Assembly: GCF_000472785.1 (NCBI RefSeq) | Contig: NZ_AXAL01000012.1 | Location: 62,001 to 126,000 of the forward strand | Length of the DNA stretch: 64,000 nucleotides | DNA from: Mesorhizobium loti CJ3sym | Lineage (GTDB): Bacteria > Pseudomonadota > Alphaproteobacteria > Rhizobiales > Rhizobiaceae | Reading direction: 5' to 3' | Shown: positions 56,021 through 64,000 of the stretch, in pieces | Numbering within the stretch: position 1 is the stretch's first letter | Layout of the letters: the number at the start of each line of letters is the position of its first letter | Position numbers and translations under genes: made by a program | The notes under the pieces: model-generated | The model's database searches: none | The model's input: the letters and a program-made list of their open reading frames with translations, nothing else | What the model was told of the DNA's origin: nothing

Positions 56021-57367
56021 ATGAACCTCGTGCCCATCAGCCGTGGCCGCTCGGACGGCAGGAAGAAAGTCGCTGTCATCGGTTCAGGCATTTCCGGCGC
56101 TGCCGCCGCATGGGCTTTGCGTCCGGATGCCGATGTGACCCTTTATGAGGCGTCGCACCGTGCGGGCGGCCATACCGCAACCGTCGACATCGACTATGAC
56201 GGCACGCCGATTTCGGTCGACACCGGCTTCATCGTCTACAACGAGCTGGCCTATCCGGATCTGACCGCTTTGTTCTCGCATCTTGGCGTGGCCACGCATG
56301 AGAGCGACATGGGCTTTTCGCTTTCGCTCGACGGCGGCAAGCTCGAATGGTGCGGCTCGACGCTGCGCACCATATTCGCCCAGAAGCGCAATGTCTTTTC
56401 GCCAGGCTTCCTGTGGATGCTGCGGGAAATCCTGCGCTTCAACAAGGCGTGTATCGCCGAGCGCGACAGCGGCACGCTGGGCAATGTCTCGATCGGAGAT
56501 TATCTTCGAACCCGCGGTTTCTCCGTAGGCTTTCGCGACAATTATCTCATCCCTATGGCGGCTGCGATCTGGTCGACGCCGCGCGCCAAAATGCTGGACT
56601 ATCCGGCCGCAAGCTTCATCAGCTTCTTCGAGAACCATCGGCTGATCGACAATGATACGCGGCCGGTGTGGCGCACGGTGAGCGGCGGTTCGCGCAACTA
56701 TCTGCAGAAGCTCTTGGCGCCGCTTGGATCGGCGCTACGCTTGTCGTCGCCGGTCAAGACAATGGTGCGCGATGCCTTCGGCATTACCGTGTGGGCCGGC
56801 GATGATGCGCCGGAGCGCTTCGACAATGTCATCATCGCTGGCCATAGCGACCAGGCGCTGGCCATGCTTGGCGACGCATCGAGCGTCGAGGAAGCGATCC
56901 TGTCAGCCATACCGTATCGCCCCAATCGGGTTGTCCTGCACCGGGATCCCCACCTGATGCCGAAGCGGCGGGCCGCCTGGGCGGCGTGGAATTATCTGCG
57001 CTGCTCCTGTGATCGCGACGAACCGGAGGTGTCGGTGACCTACTGGATGAACCGCCTGCAAGGGATCGATGCCGCAAAGCCGCTGTTTGTGTCGCTCAAT
57101 CCGGTCGTCGAGCCGCGCCCGGAACTGGTCTTCGGTGAATGGATGTTCGACCATCCCCAGTACGATGCGCGCGCCTTGTCGGCGCAAGCCCGCCTCGACG
57201 ACATACAGGGCGTGCGCGGCACCTATTTCGCCGGCGCGTGGACCGGCCACGGTTTTCATGAGGATGGCTTGCGCTCGGGCCTGAACGCGGCGATTGCGCT
57301 GGGTGCTGCAGTGCCTTGGCGGCGGGCGGCGGAAGCTTTGCCCAATGCGCTCCTGGCTGCGGAATAA
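56021..57367 (+). CDS. FAD/NAD(P)-binding amine-oxidase-like protein (COG2907 type)
   Basis: 448 residues. FAD-binding KVAVIGSGISGAAAAWAL near 17-34 with the ribose glutamate in TLYEASHRAGGHT, and the C-terminal GTYFAGAWTGHGFHEDGL that contacts the flavin. Closest to the predicted NAD/FAD-dependent desaturase-like proteins that neighbour DUF1365 and CFA-synthase genes. Probable role: oxidation or desaturation step on a modified acyl chain. ATG with AAGGA six bases before it; the gene after it starts 14 bp downstream. Confidence 0.9.
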   Translation: MNLVPISRGRSDGRKKVAVIGSGISGAAAAWALRPDADVTLYEASHRAGGHTATVDIDYDGTPISVDTGFIVYNELAYPDLTALFSHLGVATHESDMGFSLSLDGGKLEWCGSTLRTIFAQKRNVFSPGFLWMLREILRFNKACIAERDSGTLGNVSIGDYLRTRGFSVGFRDNYLIPMAAAIWSTPRAKMLDYPAASFISFFENHRLIDNDTRPVWRTVSGGSRNYLQKLLAPLGSALRLSSPVKTMVRDAFGITVWAGDDAPERFDNVIIAGHSDQALAMLGDASSVEEAILSAIPYRPNRVVLHRDPHLMPKRRAAWAAWNYLRCSCDRDEPEVSVTYWMNRLQGIDAAKPLFVSLNPVVEPRPELVFGEWMFDHPQYDARALSAQARLDDIQGVRGTYFAGAWTGHGFHEDGLRSGLNAAIALGAAVPWRRAAEALPNALLAAE

Positions 57368-57381
57368 GGGCCCTGCGGGCT

Positions 57382-58218
57382 ATGGAGGAACGTGTCACCA
57401 CACTCGAGCAAAACGGCCCGCCATCATCGGCGGCGGGCGTGCTCTATCCAGGTGAGGTCATGCATGCGCGGCTGAAGCCGTTCGGCCATCGCTTTGTCTA
57501 TCGCGTTTTCTCGCTGCTCGTCGACATAGACAGGCTTGCCGAGCTCGGCCGCATGACATGGCTGTTGGGGGTCAATCGGCCCGGCCTGGCATCCTTCCAT
57601 GAGAGCGACCATGTCGGCACCCCGGCCGAAACCCTGCGGGCCTTCGCCGACAGGCTGCTTGCCGATGCCGGCCTCGAGAAGCCGGCGGCGCGCGTGCTGC
57701 TGCTCGCCTACCCCCGCATCTTCGGTTATGTCTTCAATCCGATCTCGGTCTATTTCTGCTACGACGACGCCGGCGCGCTCATCGCCTTGATCTATGCTGT
57801 GCGCAATACGTTCGGTGGCCAGCATATTTACGTGTCGCCGATCCGGCCAGGCGAACTCGGCCCCGCCGGGGTACGGCAGACACAGCCAAAGCTTTTCCAC
57901 GTCTCGCCCTTTATCGGCATGGAAGCACGCTACCAATTTCGTATTCTGCCACCGGGCAAGACCGTCAGGCTTCGCATCCACGAGACGGAAAATGGCGAGC
58001 CGCTGCTGGCGGCAACCTTTGCCGGGAGTGCACGCCCGCTTGCCACGCCGGAGCTTGGAGCGTGCCTGGTCAAGTTTCCGTTTCTGACGTTGAAGATCGT
58101 CGCCGGCATTCACTGGGAAGCGCTGAAACTCTGGCTCAAAGGCGCACGCTTCCATGCGAGCCCGAAGGTTCAAGGTCGTACCCAATACAGCCTGCCGCCG
58201 GATGCCGTTCGAAAGTGA
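57382..58218 (+). CDS. DUF1365 family protein
   Basis: 278 residues. Family pattern is complete: VMHARLKPFGHRFVYRVFSL near 30-50, YPRIFGYVFNPISVYFCYD, VRNTFGGQHIY, FHVSPFIGMEARYQF and the C-terminal KIVAGIHWEALKLWLKGA. Function unproven; it always travels with the FAD protein encoded just upstream. The ATG at 57382 is used; the frame opens earlier inside the FAD gene. Its end converges with the FliJ-like gene, 11 bp apart, marking the edge of the cassette. Confidence 0.88.
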   Translation: MEERVTTLEQNGPPSSAAGVLYPGEVMHARLKPFGHRFVYRVFSLLVDIDRLAELGRMTWLLGVNRPGLASFHESDHVGTPAETLRAFADRLLADAGLEKPAARVLLLAYPRIFGYVFNPISVYFCYDDAGALIALIYAVRNTFGGQHIYVSPIRPGELGPAGVRQTQPKLFHVSPFIGMEARYQFRILPPGKTVRLRIHETENGEPLLAATFAGSARPLATPELGACLVKFPFLTLKIVAGIHWEALKLWLKGARFHASPKVQGRTQYSLPPDAVRK

Positions 58219-58229
58219 GCCCGTCGCAG

Positions 58230-58613
58230 CTACTCTTCGTTCCGCTTCTGCGCGATCAGGTCGAGCCGCTCGCGGTCTGAACTCGCGCGTTCGTCGCGGT
58301 TGCGCAAATCCTTGTAGGCGCGTTCGACCATGTTGGTGCGCGCGTTCGCGGTGGCGATGAGGCCGACCTCCTGCCTGGCGCTTGCCAAGTTTTCTTCCTG
58401 GCGCACCACCGCCTGGGCGATGCGGCGATGATAGAGATCGGGGAAAAGGCCGGAGAGGGAATTGTCCAGGTCGAAATGGCCGATCAGTTCCCTGGCCTCC
58501 GCCTCGGCCGCGTTTGCGGCTGCCAGGAAGGTGGCGTGGCGGGTTTCGTGCAGCGCCTTCAACTGTTCCTGCACCTTGATCAGTTTCTTCAGACGGTGCT
58601 TGCGCGTGCTCAT
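58230..58613 (-). CDS. FliJ-like flagellar export protein
   Basis: 127 residues, long amphipathic helices (LKKLIKVQEQLKALHETRH, NLASARQEVGLIATANART) as in FliJ, the ATPase-linked central stalk protein. Starts immediately after fliR (stop at 58615), as in other rhizobia. Sequence similarity to FliJ is weak, so it is named by position and shape. Confidence 0.7.
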   Translation of the reverse strand: MSTRKHRLKKLIKVQEQLKALHETRHATFLAAANAAEAEARELIGHFDLDNSLSGLFPDLYHRRIAQAVVRQEENLASARQEVGLIATANARTNMVERAYKDLRNRDERASSDRERLDLIAQKRNEE

Positions 58614-58614
58614 G

Positions 58615-59367
58615 TCACCTCGCCAATGTCAGGTCGACGAACCCGTCGACGAACAGCGACAGCATGGTGCCGATGGCGAAATAGAAGATGATCATGCCGC
58701 CGGCGATGACGAAGGGCTGGGAGATGAAGTAGATCGGGATCTGCGGGGTCAGCTTGTTGACGAAGCCGATCGTCAGATTGACCAGAATGGCATAGGCGAC
58801 AAACGGGCTGCCGAGGCGAATGACCAGGAAGAACGTGTCCGACACGGTGTCGGTGATGTCGACGAGTGCGGCCTGCGGGTTGAAGAAGACGTTGACCGGC
58901 GCGACCGTATAGGACGCCACCAAAGCGCGGATGATCTCGTGGTCGAAATCGAAGACGAACAGCATCAACAGCGCCGAAAACGAGATGATGGCGGCAAGGG
59001 CTGCCTGCGGCTCCGGCTCTTCGATTGCCGGTCCGCCCGATCCGCCATAGCCGATCAGCATGGCGATGGCCGAGCCCATGAAGCGCAGCGCTTCCATGTA
59101 GAGCCTGGTCATGGCGCCGATCAGTCCGCCGATCAGAAGTTCCGAAATGATCATCGGCACCAGGATCTGCGGGCGCGGATCGACGAAGGGAATGATCTTG
59201 TCCCACAGGAAAGCGAGCAGGCCGCCGGTGGCGGCGAGTGCCACGAACAGCCTGACCTGCGCCGGCACGCGGGCGCTGGACAGGCCCGGCATCAGCATGA
59301 AGCAGGCGCCGATGCGGCAGAAGGCGAGGAACGCCGCGATGACGACGCTCTGCGAGAGAACGCTCAC
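58615..59367 (-). CDS. fliR: Flagellar export protein FliR
   Basis: 250 residues, about six membrane helices, part of the type III export gate with FliP and FliQ. Conserved features include ACFMLMPGLSSARVPAQVRL near 20-40 and GLIGAMTRLYMEALRFMGSAIAM. GTG start at 59367 overlaps the flhA stop (GTGA), showing coupling. Confidence 0.94.
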   Translation of the reverse strand: MSVLSQSVVIAAFLAFCRIGACFMLMPGLSSARVPAQVRLFVALAATGGLLAFLWDKIIPFVDPRPQILVPMIISELLIGGLIGAMTRLYMEALRFMGSAIAMLIGYGGSGGPAIEEPEPQAALAAIISFSALLMLFVFDFDHEIIRALVASYTVAPVNVFFNPQAALVDITDTVSDTFFLVIRLGSPFVAYAILVNLTIGFVNKLTPQIPIYFISQPFVIAGGMIIFYFAIGTMLSLFVDGFVDLTLAR

Positions 59368-61451
59368 GATATGGTCCCGAGCACCCGGATCTCGACGCCC
59401 TTGGCGATTTCGACATGGGAGAGCACCGGCAGCGTGGTGAACAGGCGCTCGATGATCATGCGCACATAGGGGCGGGCGTCGGGTGCTGTGACGAGAACGA
59501 AGCGCTCGCCGGCCTCGAGATGTTTCTTGATCGCCTTGGTGGCGTCCTGGCCGAATTCCTCCAACTGGCGCGGATCGATGTCGAACTCGCGTACCTCGCC
59601 CTTGGCGTCGCGCTTGAGGCTCTGGTGGAAGGCGAGGTCCCAGCGGTTGCCGAGGCGCAGCACTTTCAGCACGCCGCCTTCCGAGAGGTCGCCGCAGATC
59701 TGCTGGGCCATGCGGATGCGGACATGCTCGACGATCTGCTCGGTGCGGCGCACATGCGGCGCGATCTCGGCGATCGCTTCGATGATCAGATGCAGATTGC
59801 GGATCGAGACGCGCTCCGCGAGCAGCAGCTTTAGCACCGCCTGCAGGCCGGGGTAGGAGATGTGCGTGGTGCAGATCTCGTCGGCGAGCTTGCGGTATTC
59901 CTGGTCCTGGCGTTCGAGCAGCGCCTTCATGTCCTTGTAGGACAGAAGCTGTGGCAGGTTGTTGCGGATCACCTCGGAAAGATGGGTGAGCAGCACCGAC
60001 ATGTTGTCGGCGAAGGTGTAGTTCTCGCGCTTCAGATCCTCGGCGAAGGTTTCAATGACGGAATAGGCGCGCATGCCGAAGGCCGGCTCGCGGATTTCCT
60101 CGCCGGGTATCTGAGGGATGTCGCGGCTGCCGAGCAGCACCATGATCTCGCCGACACGCATCTGGTACTCGGCTACCACGGTGCCGTGCACCTTGATCTG
60201 GTAGCTCTTGGGCGGGATGGCGAAATCGTCGGCGACGCGCACTTCCGGTACGACGAAGCCGTATTGCTGGGCGAATTTCTTGCGCATCTTGCCCATGCGG
60301 AAGACCAGCTCCTGATGCGACACCAGGAGCCGGGTCGAAAGCTGCTTGCCGATCAGCAGTTCGATCTCGGCGGTGGCGAGCGAGGCCTTGACAGAGTTTT
60401 TTTCCTCTTCGACCTTGGTTGCCTTCTCCTGGTTCTTGAGCGCTTCCGCCTCGGCGATCACGCGGTTGGCACGCAGCGGAATGATGTAACCGAGGCCGGC
60501 CATGCCGGCGGCGAGCGCGAAGAACGGGAAGAGGGGCAGGCCGGGCATCAGGCCGAGCAGCACCAGCAACGAGGCAGCGACATAAAGCGCGCGTGGATGG
60601 GCGCCGAGCTGGCCGAACACGGCCTGGTTGGTCGAGCCGCGGGTGCCACCCTTGGAAACCAGCAGGCCGGCGGCGAGTGAAACAATGAGCGCCGGGATCT
60701 GGGTGACGAGACCGTCGCCGACCGACAGCTTGATGAACACATCGGCGGCTTCGCCCATGCCCATGCCGTGCCTGATATAGCCGATGGCAATGCCACCGAC
60801 GATGTTGATGGCGGTGATGATGAGGCCGGCGATGGCGTCGCCGCGCACGAATTTCGAGGCACCGTCCATCGAGCCGAAGAAGGAGGATTCTTCTTCGAGT
60901 TCGCGGCGGCGCAACTGCGCGGTCTTGTCGTCGATCATGCCGGCGGAGAGATCGGCGTCGATGGACATCTGCTTGCCGGGGATGGCGTCGAGGGTGAAAC
61001 GCGCGCCGACTTCGGCGATACGGGTGGCGCCCTTGGTGATGACGATGAAGTTCACCACGATCAGGATCATGAAGACGATCAGGCCGATGACGAAGTCGCT
61101 GGCCATCACCAGCTTGGAGAAGCCGGCAATGACATAGCCGGCGGCATGCGTGCCCTCATTGCCATGCGACAGGATCATGCGCGTGGTGGCGATGTTGAGC
61201 GACAGCCGCAGCATGGTGGCGATGAGCAGCACCGTCGGGAACGACGAGAAGTCGAGCGGCCGCTGGATCCACAGCGCCACCATCAGGATCAGCACCGAAA
61301 GCGCGATCGAGAAGGCGAGGCCGATGTCGATGAGGAAGGCCGGGATCGGCAGGAACAGTACGGCCAGGATGATGATGATGCCGAGCGCGAAGAAGACGTC
61401 GCGGCCGTTCTTGGCCACCGCGCCGGGCTGGATGCTTTCGCTGATCGCCAT
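59364..61451 (-). CDS. flhA: Flagellar biosynthesis protein FlhA
   Basis: 695 residues. Export gate protein: eight membrane helices in the first 320 residues, with the FHIPEP-region motif seen as TRMILSHGNEGTHAAGYVI and GARFTLDAIPGKQMSIDADL; the cytoplasmic domain (about 350-695) binds late chaperones. ATG at 61451 with AGGAC upstream. First gene of the visible flagellar operon; the preceding genes (fliQ, flgD) are not beside it in the window. Confidence 0.97.
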   Translation of the reverse strand: MAISESIQPGAVAKNGRDVFFALGIIIILAVLFLPIPAFLIDIGLAFSIALSVLILMVALWIQRPLDFSSFPTVLLIATMLRLSLNIATTRMILSHGNEGTHAAGYVIAGFSKLVMASDFVIGLIVFMILIVVNFIVITKGATRIAEVGARFTLDAIPGKQMSIDADLSAGMIDDKTAQLRRRELEEESSFFGSMDGASKFVRGDAIAGLIITAINIVGGIAIGYIRHGMGMGEAADVFIKLSVGDGLVTQIPALIVSLAAGLLVSKGGTRGSTNQAVFGQLGAHPRALYVAASLLVLLGLMPGLPLFPFFALAAGMAGLGYIIPLRANRVIAEAEALKNQEKATKVEEEKNSVKASLATAEIELLIGKQLSTRLLVSHQELVFRMGKMRKKFAQQYGFVVPEVRVADDFAIPPKSYQIKVHGTVVAEYQMRVGEIMVLLGSRDIPQIPGEEIREPAFGMRAYSVIETFAEDLKRENYTFADNMSVLLTHLSEVIRNNLPQLLSYKDMKALLERQDQEYRKLADEICTTHISYPGLQAVLKLLLAERVSIRNLHLIIEAIAEIAPHVRRTEQIVEHVRIRMAQQICGDLSEGGVLKVLRLGNRWDLAFHQSLKRDAKGEVREFDIDPRQLEEFGQDATKAIKKHLEAGERFVLVTAPDARPYVRMIIERLFTTLPVLSHVEIAKGVEIRVLGTIS

Positions 61452-61568
61452 TCAAGTCCTCGAACCATAGACTGCCGCGCGCATAGGACAGCCCGGCGAG
61501 GGTAGCTGGCCAAGCTTGCGCGAGGGTGGGAGAGTGGCCGTTCCGAATCTTCGCAAGAAGGAAAATCC

Positions 61569-61868
61569 ATGCTCCTGATCGTTGGCACCATCCGTCTGCC
61601 TGTCGGAAAGTTGGAGGAGGCAAGGCCGGCGATGCAGCGCATGATTTCCGGCAGCCGCGCGGAACCCGGTTGCCTGGAATATTCATATGCGCAGGATGTG
61701 CTTGATGCCGGGCTGATCCGGGTCACCGAGGTGTGGCGCGACAGGGCGGCGCTCGATGCGCATTTCCGCTCGCCGCACATTGCCGAGTGGCGCTCGAGCT
61801 GGCCGGCGCTTGGCATCGGCGAGCGCAATCTTGTGCTCTATGAGGCCGGCGAGCCCAAGCCGACCTGA
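61569..61868 (+). CDS. Antibiotic biosynthesis monooxygenase-like protein (quinol monooxygenase type)
   Basis: 99 residues. ABM domain of ferredoxin-like fold: MLLIVGTIRLPVGKLEEARP, SRAEPGCLEYSYAQDVLD and VTEVWRDRAALDAHFRSPH. Homologues of the YgiN kind act on quinols without cofactor. Divergent from flhA; followed by the convergent marR gene 37 bp on. Confidence 0.9.
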   Translation: MLLIVGTIRLPVGKLEEARPAMQRMISGSRAEPGCLEYSYAQDVLDAGLIRVTEVWRDRAALDAHFRSPHIAEWRSSWPALGIGERNLVLYEAGEPKPT

Positions 61869-61905
61869 GCGGCCGCTGTCCGACTGGCCAGCAATCGGCA
61901 AACAA

Positions 61906-62385
61906 TCAGGACTCGACCGTGGCGGCCGTGGCGACGCCGACCAGCCAGCGCCGGACAGCGCGTTCTTCCGCATCCGACAGCCCCGCCGTCAGCTCGCTCT
62001 CGATTGCTTGCACGCGCTCGCGGCAGGCGCGCAGCAGTGTGCGACCACTGTCGCTGAGATCGATGTGCTGGATGCGGCCATGGATGGCATGCGGCTTGCG
62101 CACCAGCGAACCGGCGCGCTCCAGATTGGCGACGATGACGCTGAGCGTTTGCGGTGTGAGCAGCGCCAGCCGGGCAAGATCGGCATTGGAGAGGCCGGGA
62201 TAGGCCGCAAGCATGGTCAGCGTGACAAATTGCGGTTGCGTCACACCGAGATCACCCAGTGCCCTGTCCATTCTGAGCCGATGCGCGCCGGCGGCCTGCC
62301 GCAGGAGATAGCCGAGATAGCCTCCCTCGCCGCGCTTGCCTTCGCCGGGAGCGGGAATCGATGGATGTGGATTGGGCTTGCGCAT
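61906..62385 (-). CDS. MarR family transcriptional regulator
   Basis: 159 residues. Winged HTH: PQFVTLTMLAAYPGLSNADL, LLTPQTLSVIVANLERAG and the wing RKPHAIHGRIQHIDLSDSG. It lacks a conserved redox Cys beyond one in ACRERV. Divergent from the NAD-dependent reductase gene with 62 bp between, which holds a palindrome likely to be its operator; probably represses itself and that gene. Confidence 0.92.
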   Translation of the reverse strand: MRKPNPHPSIPAPGEGKRGEGGYLGYLLRQAAGAHRLRMDRALGDLGVTQPQFVTLTMLAAYPGLSNADLARLALLTPQTLSVIVANLERAGSLVRKPHAIHGRIQHIDLSDSGRTLLRACRERVQAIESELTAGLSDAEERAVRRWLVGVATAATVES

Positions 62386-62386
62386 G

Positions 62387-62404
62387 ATGTAAGAGCTCTT
62401 ATAT
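62387..62404. promoter_or_regulatory. MarR operator candidate
   Basis: ATGTAAGAGCTCTTATAT is an 18-bp palindrome with one mismatched pair and a perfect AAGAGCTCTT core. It begins two bases upstream of the marR start codon and about 44 bp before the divergent gene. Confidence 0.7.
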
Positions 62405-62447
62405 GTTGTTCGTGCACTGATACTACGACGATGTGGAGTCCGTGACG

Positions 62448-63176
62448 ATGGGTCATCGAATTTTTCTCGCCGGCGCTTCGGGCGCTATCGGCCAGCGGCT
62501 GATCCCACAGCTTCTGGCTGCTGGCCATGAAGTCATGGGAACCACGCGCAGTGTGGAGAAGGCCGAGAAACTCCTCGCCCTGGGCGTCGAACCGTTTGTG
62601 GTGGATGTCTTTAATGCCGACGCGCTGTCGCGGGCGATGGTTGCCGTCCGGCCCGATATTGTCGTCCACCAGCTGACCGACCTGCCGGCAGGCCTCGATC
62701 CGAGCCGGATGGGTGAGGCAATCGTGCGCAATGCCCGCATCCGCAACGAGGGCACATGCAATCTGGTCGCGGCCGCCGTCGCGTCCAGTGTCCGGCGCAT
62801 GGTCGCGCAAAGCATCGCCTGGGCCTATGCGCCAGGCCCCGAGCCGCATGGCGAAGGTGACCCGCTGGATGGTGGCGCGAGCGGCAATCGCGGCATCAGC
62901 GTCGGGGGTGTCATCGCGCTCGAAAATTCTGTTCTCAACGCGCCATTGGCCGGCATCGTGTTGCGCTATGGCCAGCTCTATGGCCCGGGAACGAGAACCC
63001 ACGCGCCTGCCGGCGCGTCGCCGGTGCATGTCGATGCGGCCGCCTATGCCGCGCTGCTCGCGCTCGACAAGGGTGCGCCCGGCATCTTCAACGTGGCCGA
63101 ATCCAACCAGGCTGTCTCAACGCAAAAGGCGGTCGGGGAACTGGGCTGGCGCGCCGATTTCCGGCTGTCCGCCTGA
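62448..63176 (+). CDS. NAD-dependent epimerase/dehydratase-type reductase
   Basis: 242 residues. Extended-SDR-like: GASGAIGQRLIPQLLAAGHEV near 8-28 for NAD(P), VVHQLTDLP, and a C-terminal part EAAAYAALLALDKGAPGIFNVAE-like segment. The catalytic YxxxK is not obvious, so it may be an atypical or NmrA-like member. ATG at 62448 with GGAG nine bases before it; GTGs at 62433 and 62442 are possible. Likely MarR-controlled. Confidence 0.87.
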   Translation: MGHRIFLAGASGAIGQRLIPQLLAAGHEVMGTTRSVEKAEKLLALGVEPFVVDVFNADALSRAMVAVRPDIVVHQLTDLPAGLDPSRMGEAIVRNARIRNEGTCNLVAAAVASSVRRMVAQSIAWAYAPGPEPHGEGDPLDGGASGNRGISVGGVIALENSVLNAPLAGIVLRYGQLYGPGTRTHAPAGASPVHVDAAAYAALLALDKGAPGIFNVAESNQAVSTQKAVGELGWRADFRLSA

Positions 63177-63200
63177 GACAATCCGTCTGGAGATATCGTC

Positions 63201-63713
63201 ATGAACGGCAATCAAGCACGTTTGCATACCGGCCAAGCTCTTATCGCCGTCAGCGCTGTCGGGGTTCTGTTCGCGCTGGCCGCCAAGTGGGCCGGCCCAG
63301 GTTTTATTCGCACCGTGCCTGATGGCATGGAAATGCACATGCAGATGGCGAATGCCGATGCGGACGGCGCTGCCGGAGCGCGGCCGAAGACGGTCGTCAC
63401 GCCGATCTCCTGCGAAAAGCTGCCCAACGTGCCGGGCAAGTCCATCACCACCGCGATCGTGGCATTTCCGCCCAATGGCTACACGCCTCGTCATCGCCAT
63501 CCAGGCTCGGTCAGCGCCTTCGTCGTGAAGGGCACGCTACGCTCGCAGCTCGAAGGCGGCCCTGCCGGCACGTACACGCAAGGACAGACATGGTTCGAGC
63601 CGCCCGGCACGGTTCATCTGTTCGCCGAGAATGCCAGCACCACGGAGCCCGCCGAACTCCTGGCGACCTTCATCGCCGACGACGATTGCGGGCCGCTGAC
63701 CATACCCGACTGA
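63201..63713 (+). CDS. Cupin domain protein with membrane anchor or signal
   Basis: 170 residues. A hydrophobic stretch (about 12-30) near the N-terminus, then a cupin barrel (about 85-160) with metal-type residues in YTPRHRHPGSVSAFVVKG and PGTVHLFAEN. Starts 24 bp after the reductase gene and is probably co-transcribed with it. Substrate unknown. Confidence 0.87.
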   Translation: MNGNQARLHTGQALIAVSAVGVLFALAAKWAGPGFIRTVPDGMEMHMQMANADADGAAGARPKTVVTPISCEKLPNVPGKSITTAIVAFPPNGYTPRHRHPGSVSAFVVKGTLRSQLEGGPAGTYTQGQTWFEPPGTVHLFAENASTTEPAELLATFIADDDCGPLTIPD

Positions 63714-63759
63714 CGGTTGGCCTATCGCTCAAGCCGGCCGTTAGGCGGCATCGGAAAGC

Positions 63760-63990
63760 CTAGCAGGCGTTGACCTGTCTGCAGGACCACCCTCCGCCAT
63801 CGGTATCGTGGCAATCTTCATAGCTGCCGTAACATGTGTTTGTTGAATTACGGTACCAGGGATAGCCGCCAGGACAGCAGACATCCTGCTGCGCAAGCTG
63901 GAGAAACTCTTCTGTCGGCCGGCTCTGCCTTTCCGTATTGCCGCCGAGCAGAAGAGACATGGAGTGTGAAATATTCTGCTTAACCGGCAT
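63760..63990 (-). CDS. Small Cys-rich protein
   Basis: 76 residues. The C-terminal half holds six cysteines (CC near 38-39, then C53, C60, C70, C76) with Tyr/Trp/Gly/Ser between, suggesting a disulphide-bonded or metal-binding fold. No signal peptide is visible from the ATG at 63990. The frame is open to the window edge, so a longer N-terminus outside cannot be excluded. Family unknown to me. Confidence 0.55.
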   Translation of the reverse strand: MPVKQNISHSMSLLLGGNTERQSRPTEEFLQLAQQDVCCPGGYPWYRNSTNTCYGSYEDCHDTDGGGWSCRQVNAC

Positions 63991-64000
63991 ATCGACGCTT

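Noticed and set aside
49561..58218. Recent genomic island or prophage
   Set aside because: No integrase, transposase, tRNA or direct repeats at the borders, and codon use looks like the flanks by eye, so I call it an insertion in gene order only.

Overview
The window reads as a chromosomal segment of a rhizobial alphaproteobacterium, most likely Mesorhizobium or a close Phyllobacteriaceae relative. The grounds are high GC, an Omp10-type lipoprotein previously known from Brucella and rhizobia, a homospermidine synthase, DUF882/YcbK and DUF533 proteins, and rhizobial-style flagellar genes (flhA-fliR-FliJ-like and FlgJ-like rod-binding protein). I saw no transposase, integrase, phage gene, CRISPR array, tRNA or rRNA.

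Layout. 1-5.5 kb: glutamate synthase gltB (5' end outside the window) and gltD, closed by a terminator. 5.6-18.4 kb: envelope and housekeeping genes: an SGNH-like protein, MltB-type lytic transglycosylase, galU, a beta-barrel protein, kdsD-type isomerase, an NfeD/SPFH pair, a DAO-type oxidoreductase, hemH, and a secreted 5'-nucleotidase fused to LysM. 18.5-27.8 kb: Omp10 lipoprotein, homospermidine synthase, a four-gene run pabB-pabC-DUF3445-secreted unknown, a TM/coiled-coil/HhH protein, and an M3 oligopeptidase. 27.9-34.1 kb: an NtrC-type regulator, DUF882 peptidase-like protein, a tiny His-rich secreted protein, eda and trhO. 34.2-43.8 kb: TerB/DUF533, SDR, DGPF protein, aminotransferase, GNAT, CDF metal exporter, denD-like gene, a NicO/DUF1007 metal pair and a LysR regulator. 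43.8-47.7 kb: amidase, ornithine decarboxylase with a long leader, GNAT, SCP2 protein.

47.9-61.5 kb is the most interesting part. Minus-strand flagellar genes (flhA, fliR, FliJ-like; then FlgJ-like, FlgN-like and FliL-like) are split by about 8.7 kb of unrelated genes: a two-component system, a divergent secreted protein, and a lipid-modification cassette (DUF1295, CFA-synthase-like methyltransferase, membrane protein, DUF2177, DUF2147, FAD amine-oxidase-like protein, DUF1365). The same protein families cluster in other bacteria under ECF sigma/ChrR-type photo-oxidative control; here a histidine kinase/response regulator sits beside them instead. The end of the window holds a quinol-monooxygenase-like protein, a MarR regulator with a palindromic operator facing an NAD-dependent reductase and a cupin, and a Cys-rich small protein.

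Themes: polyamine synthesis (ornithine decarboxylase to putrescine, then homospermidine synthase), folate (pabBC), nitrogen assimilation (gltBD), metal handling (CDF, NicO, DUF1007) and membrane lipid modification. All function calls come from reading protein motifs by eye; no database search was run.
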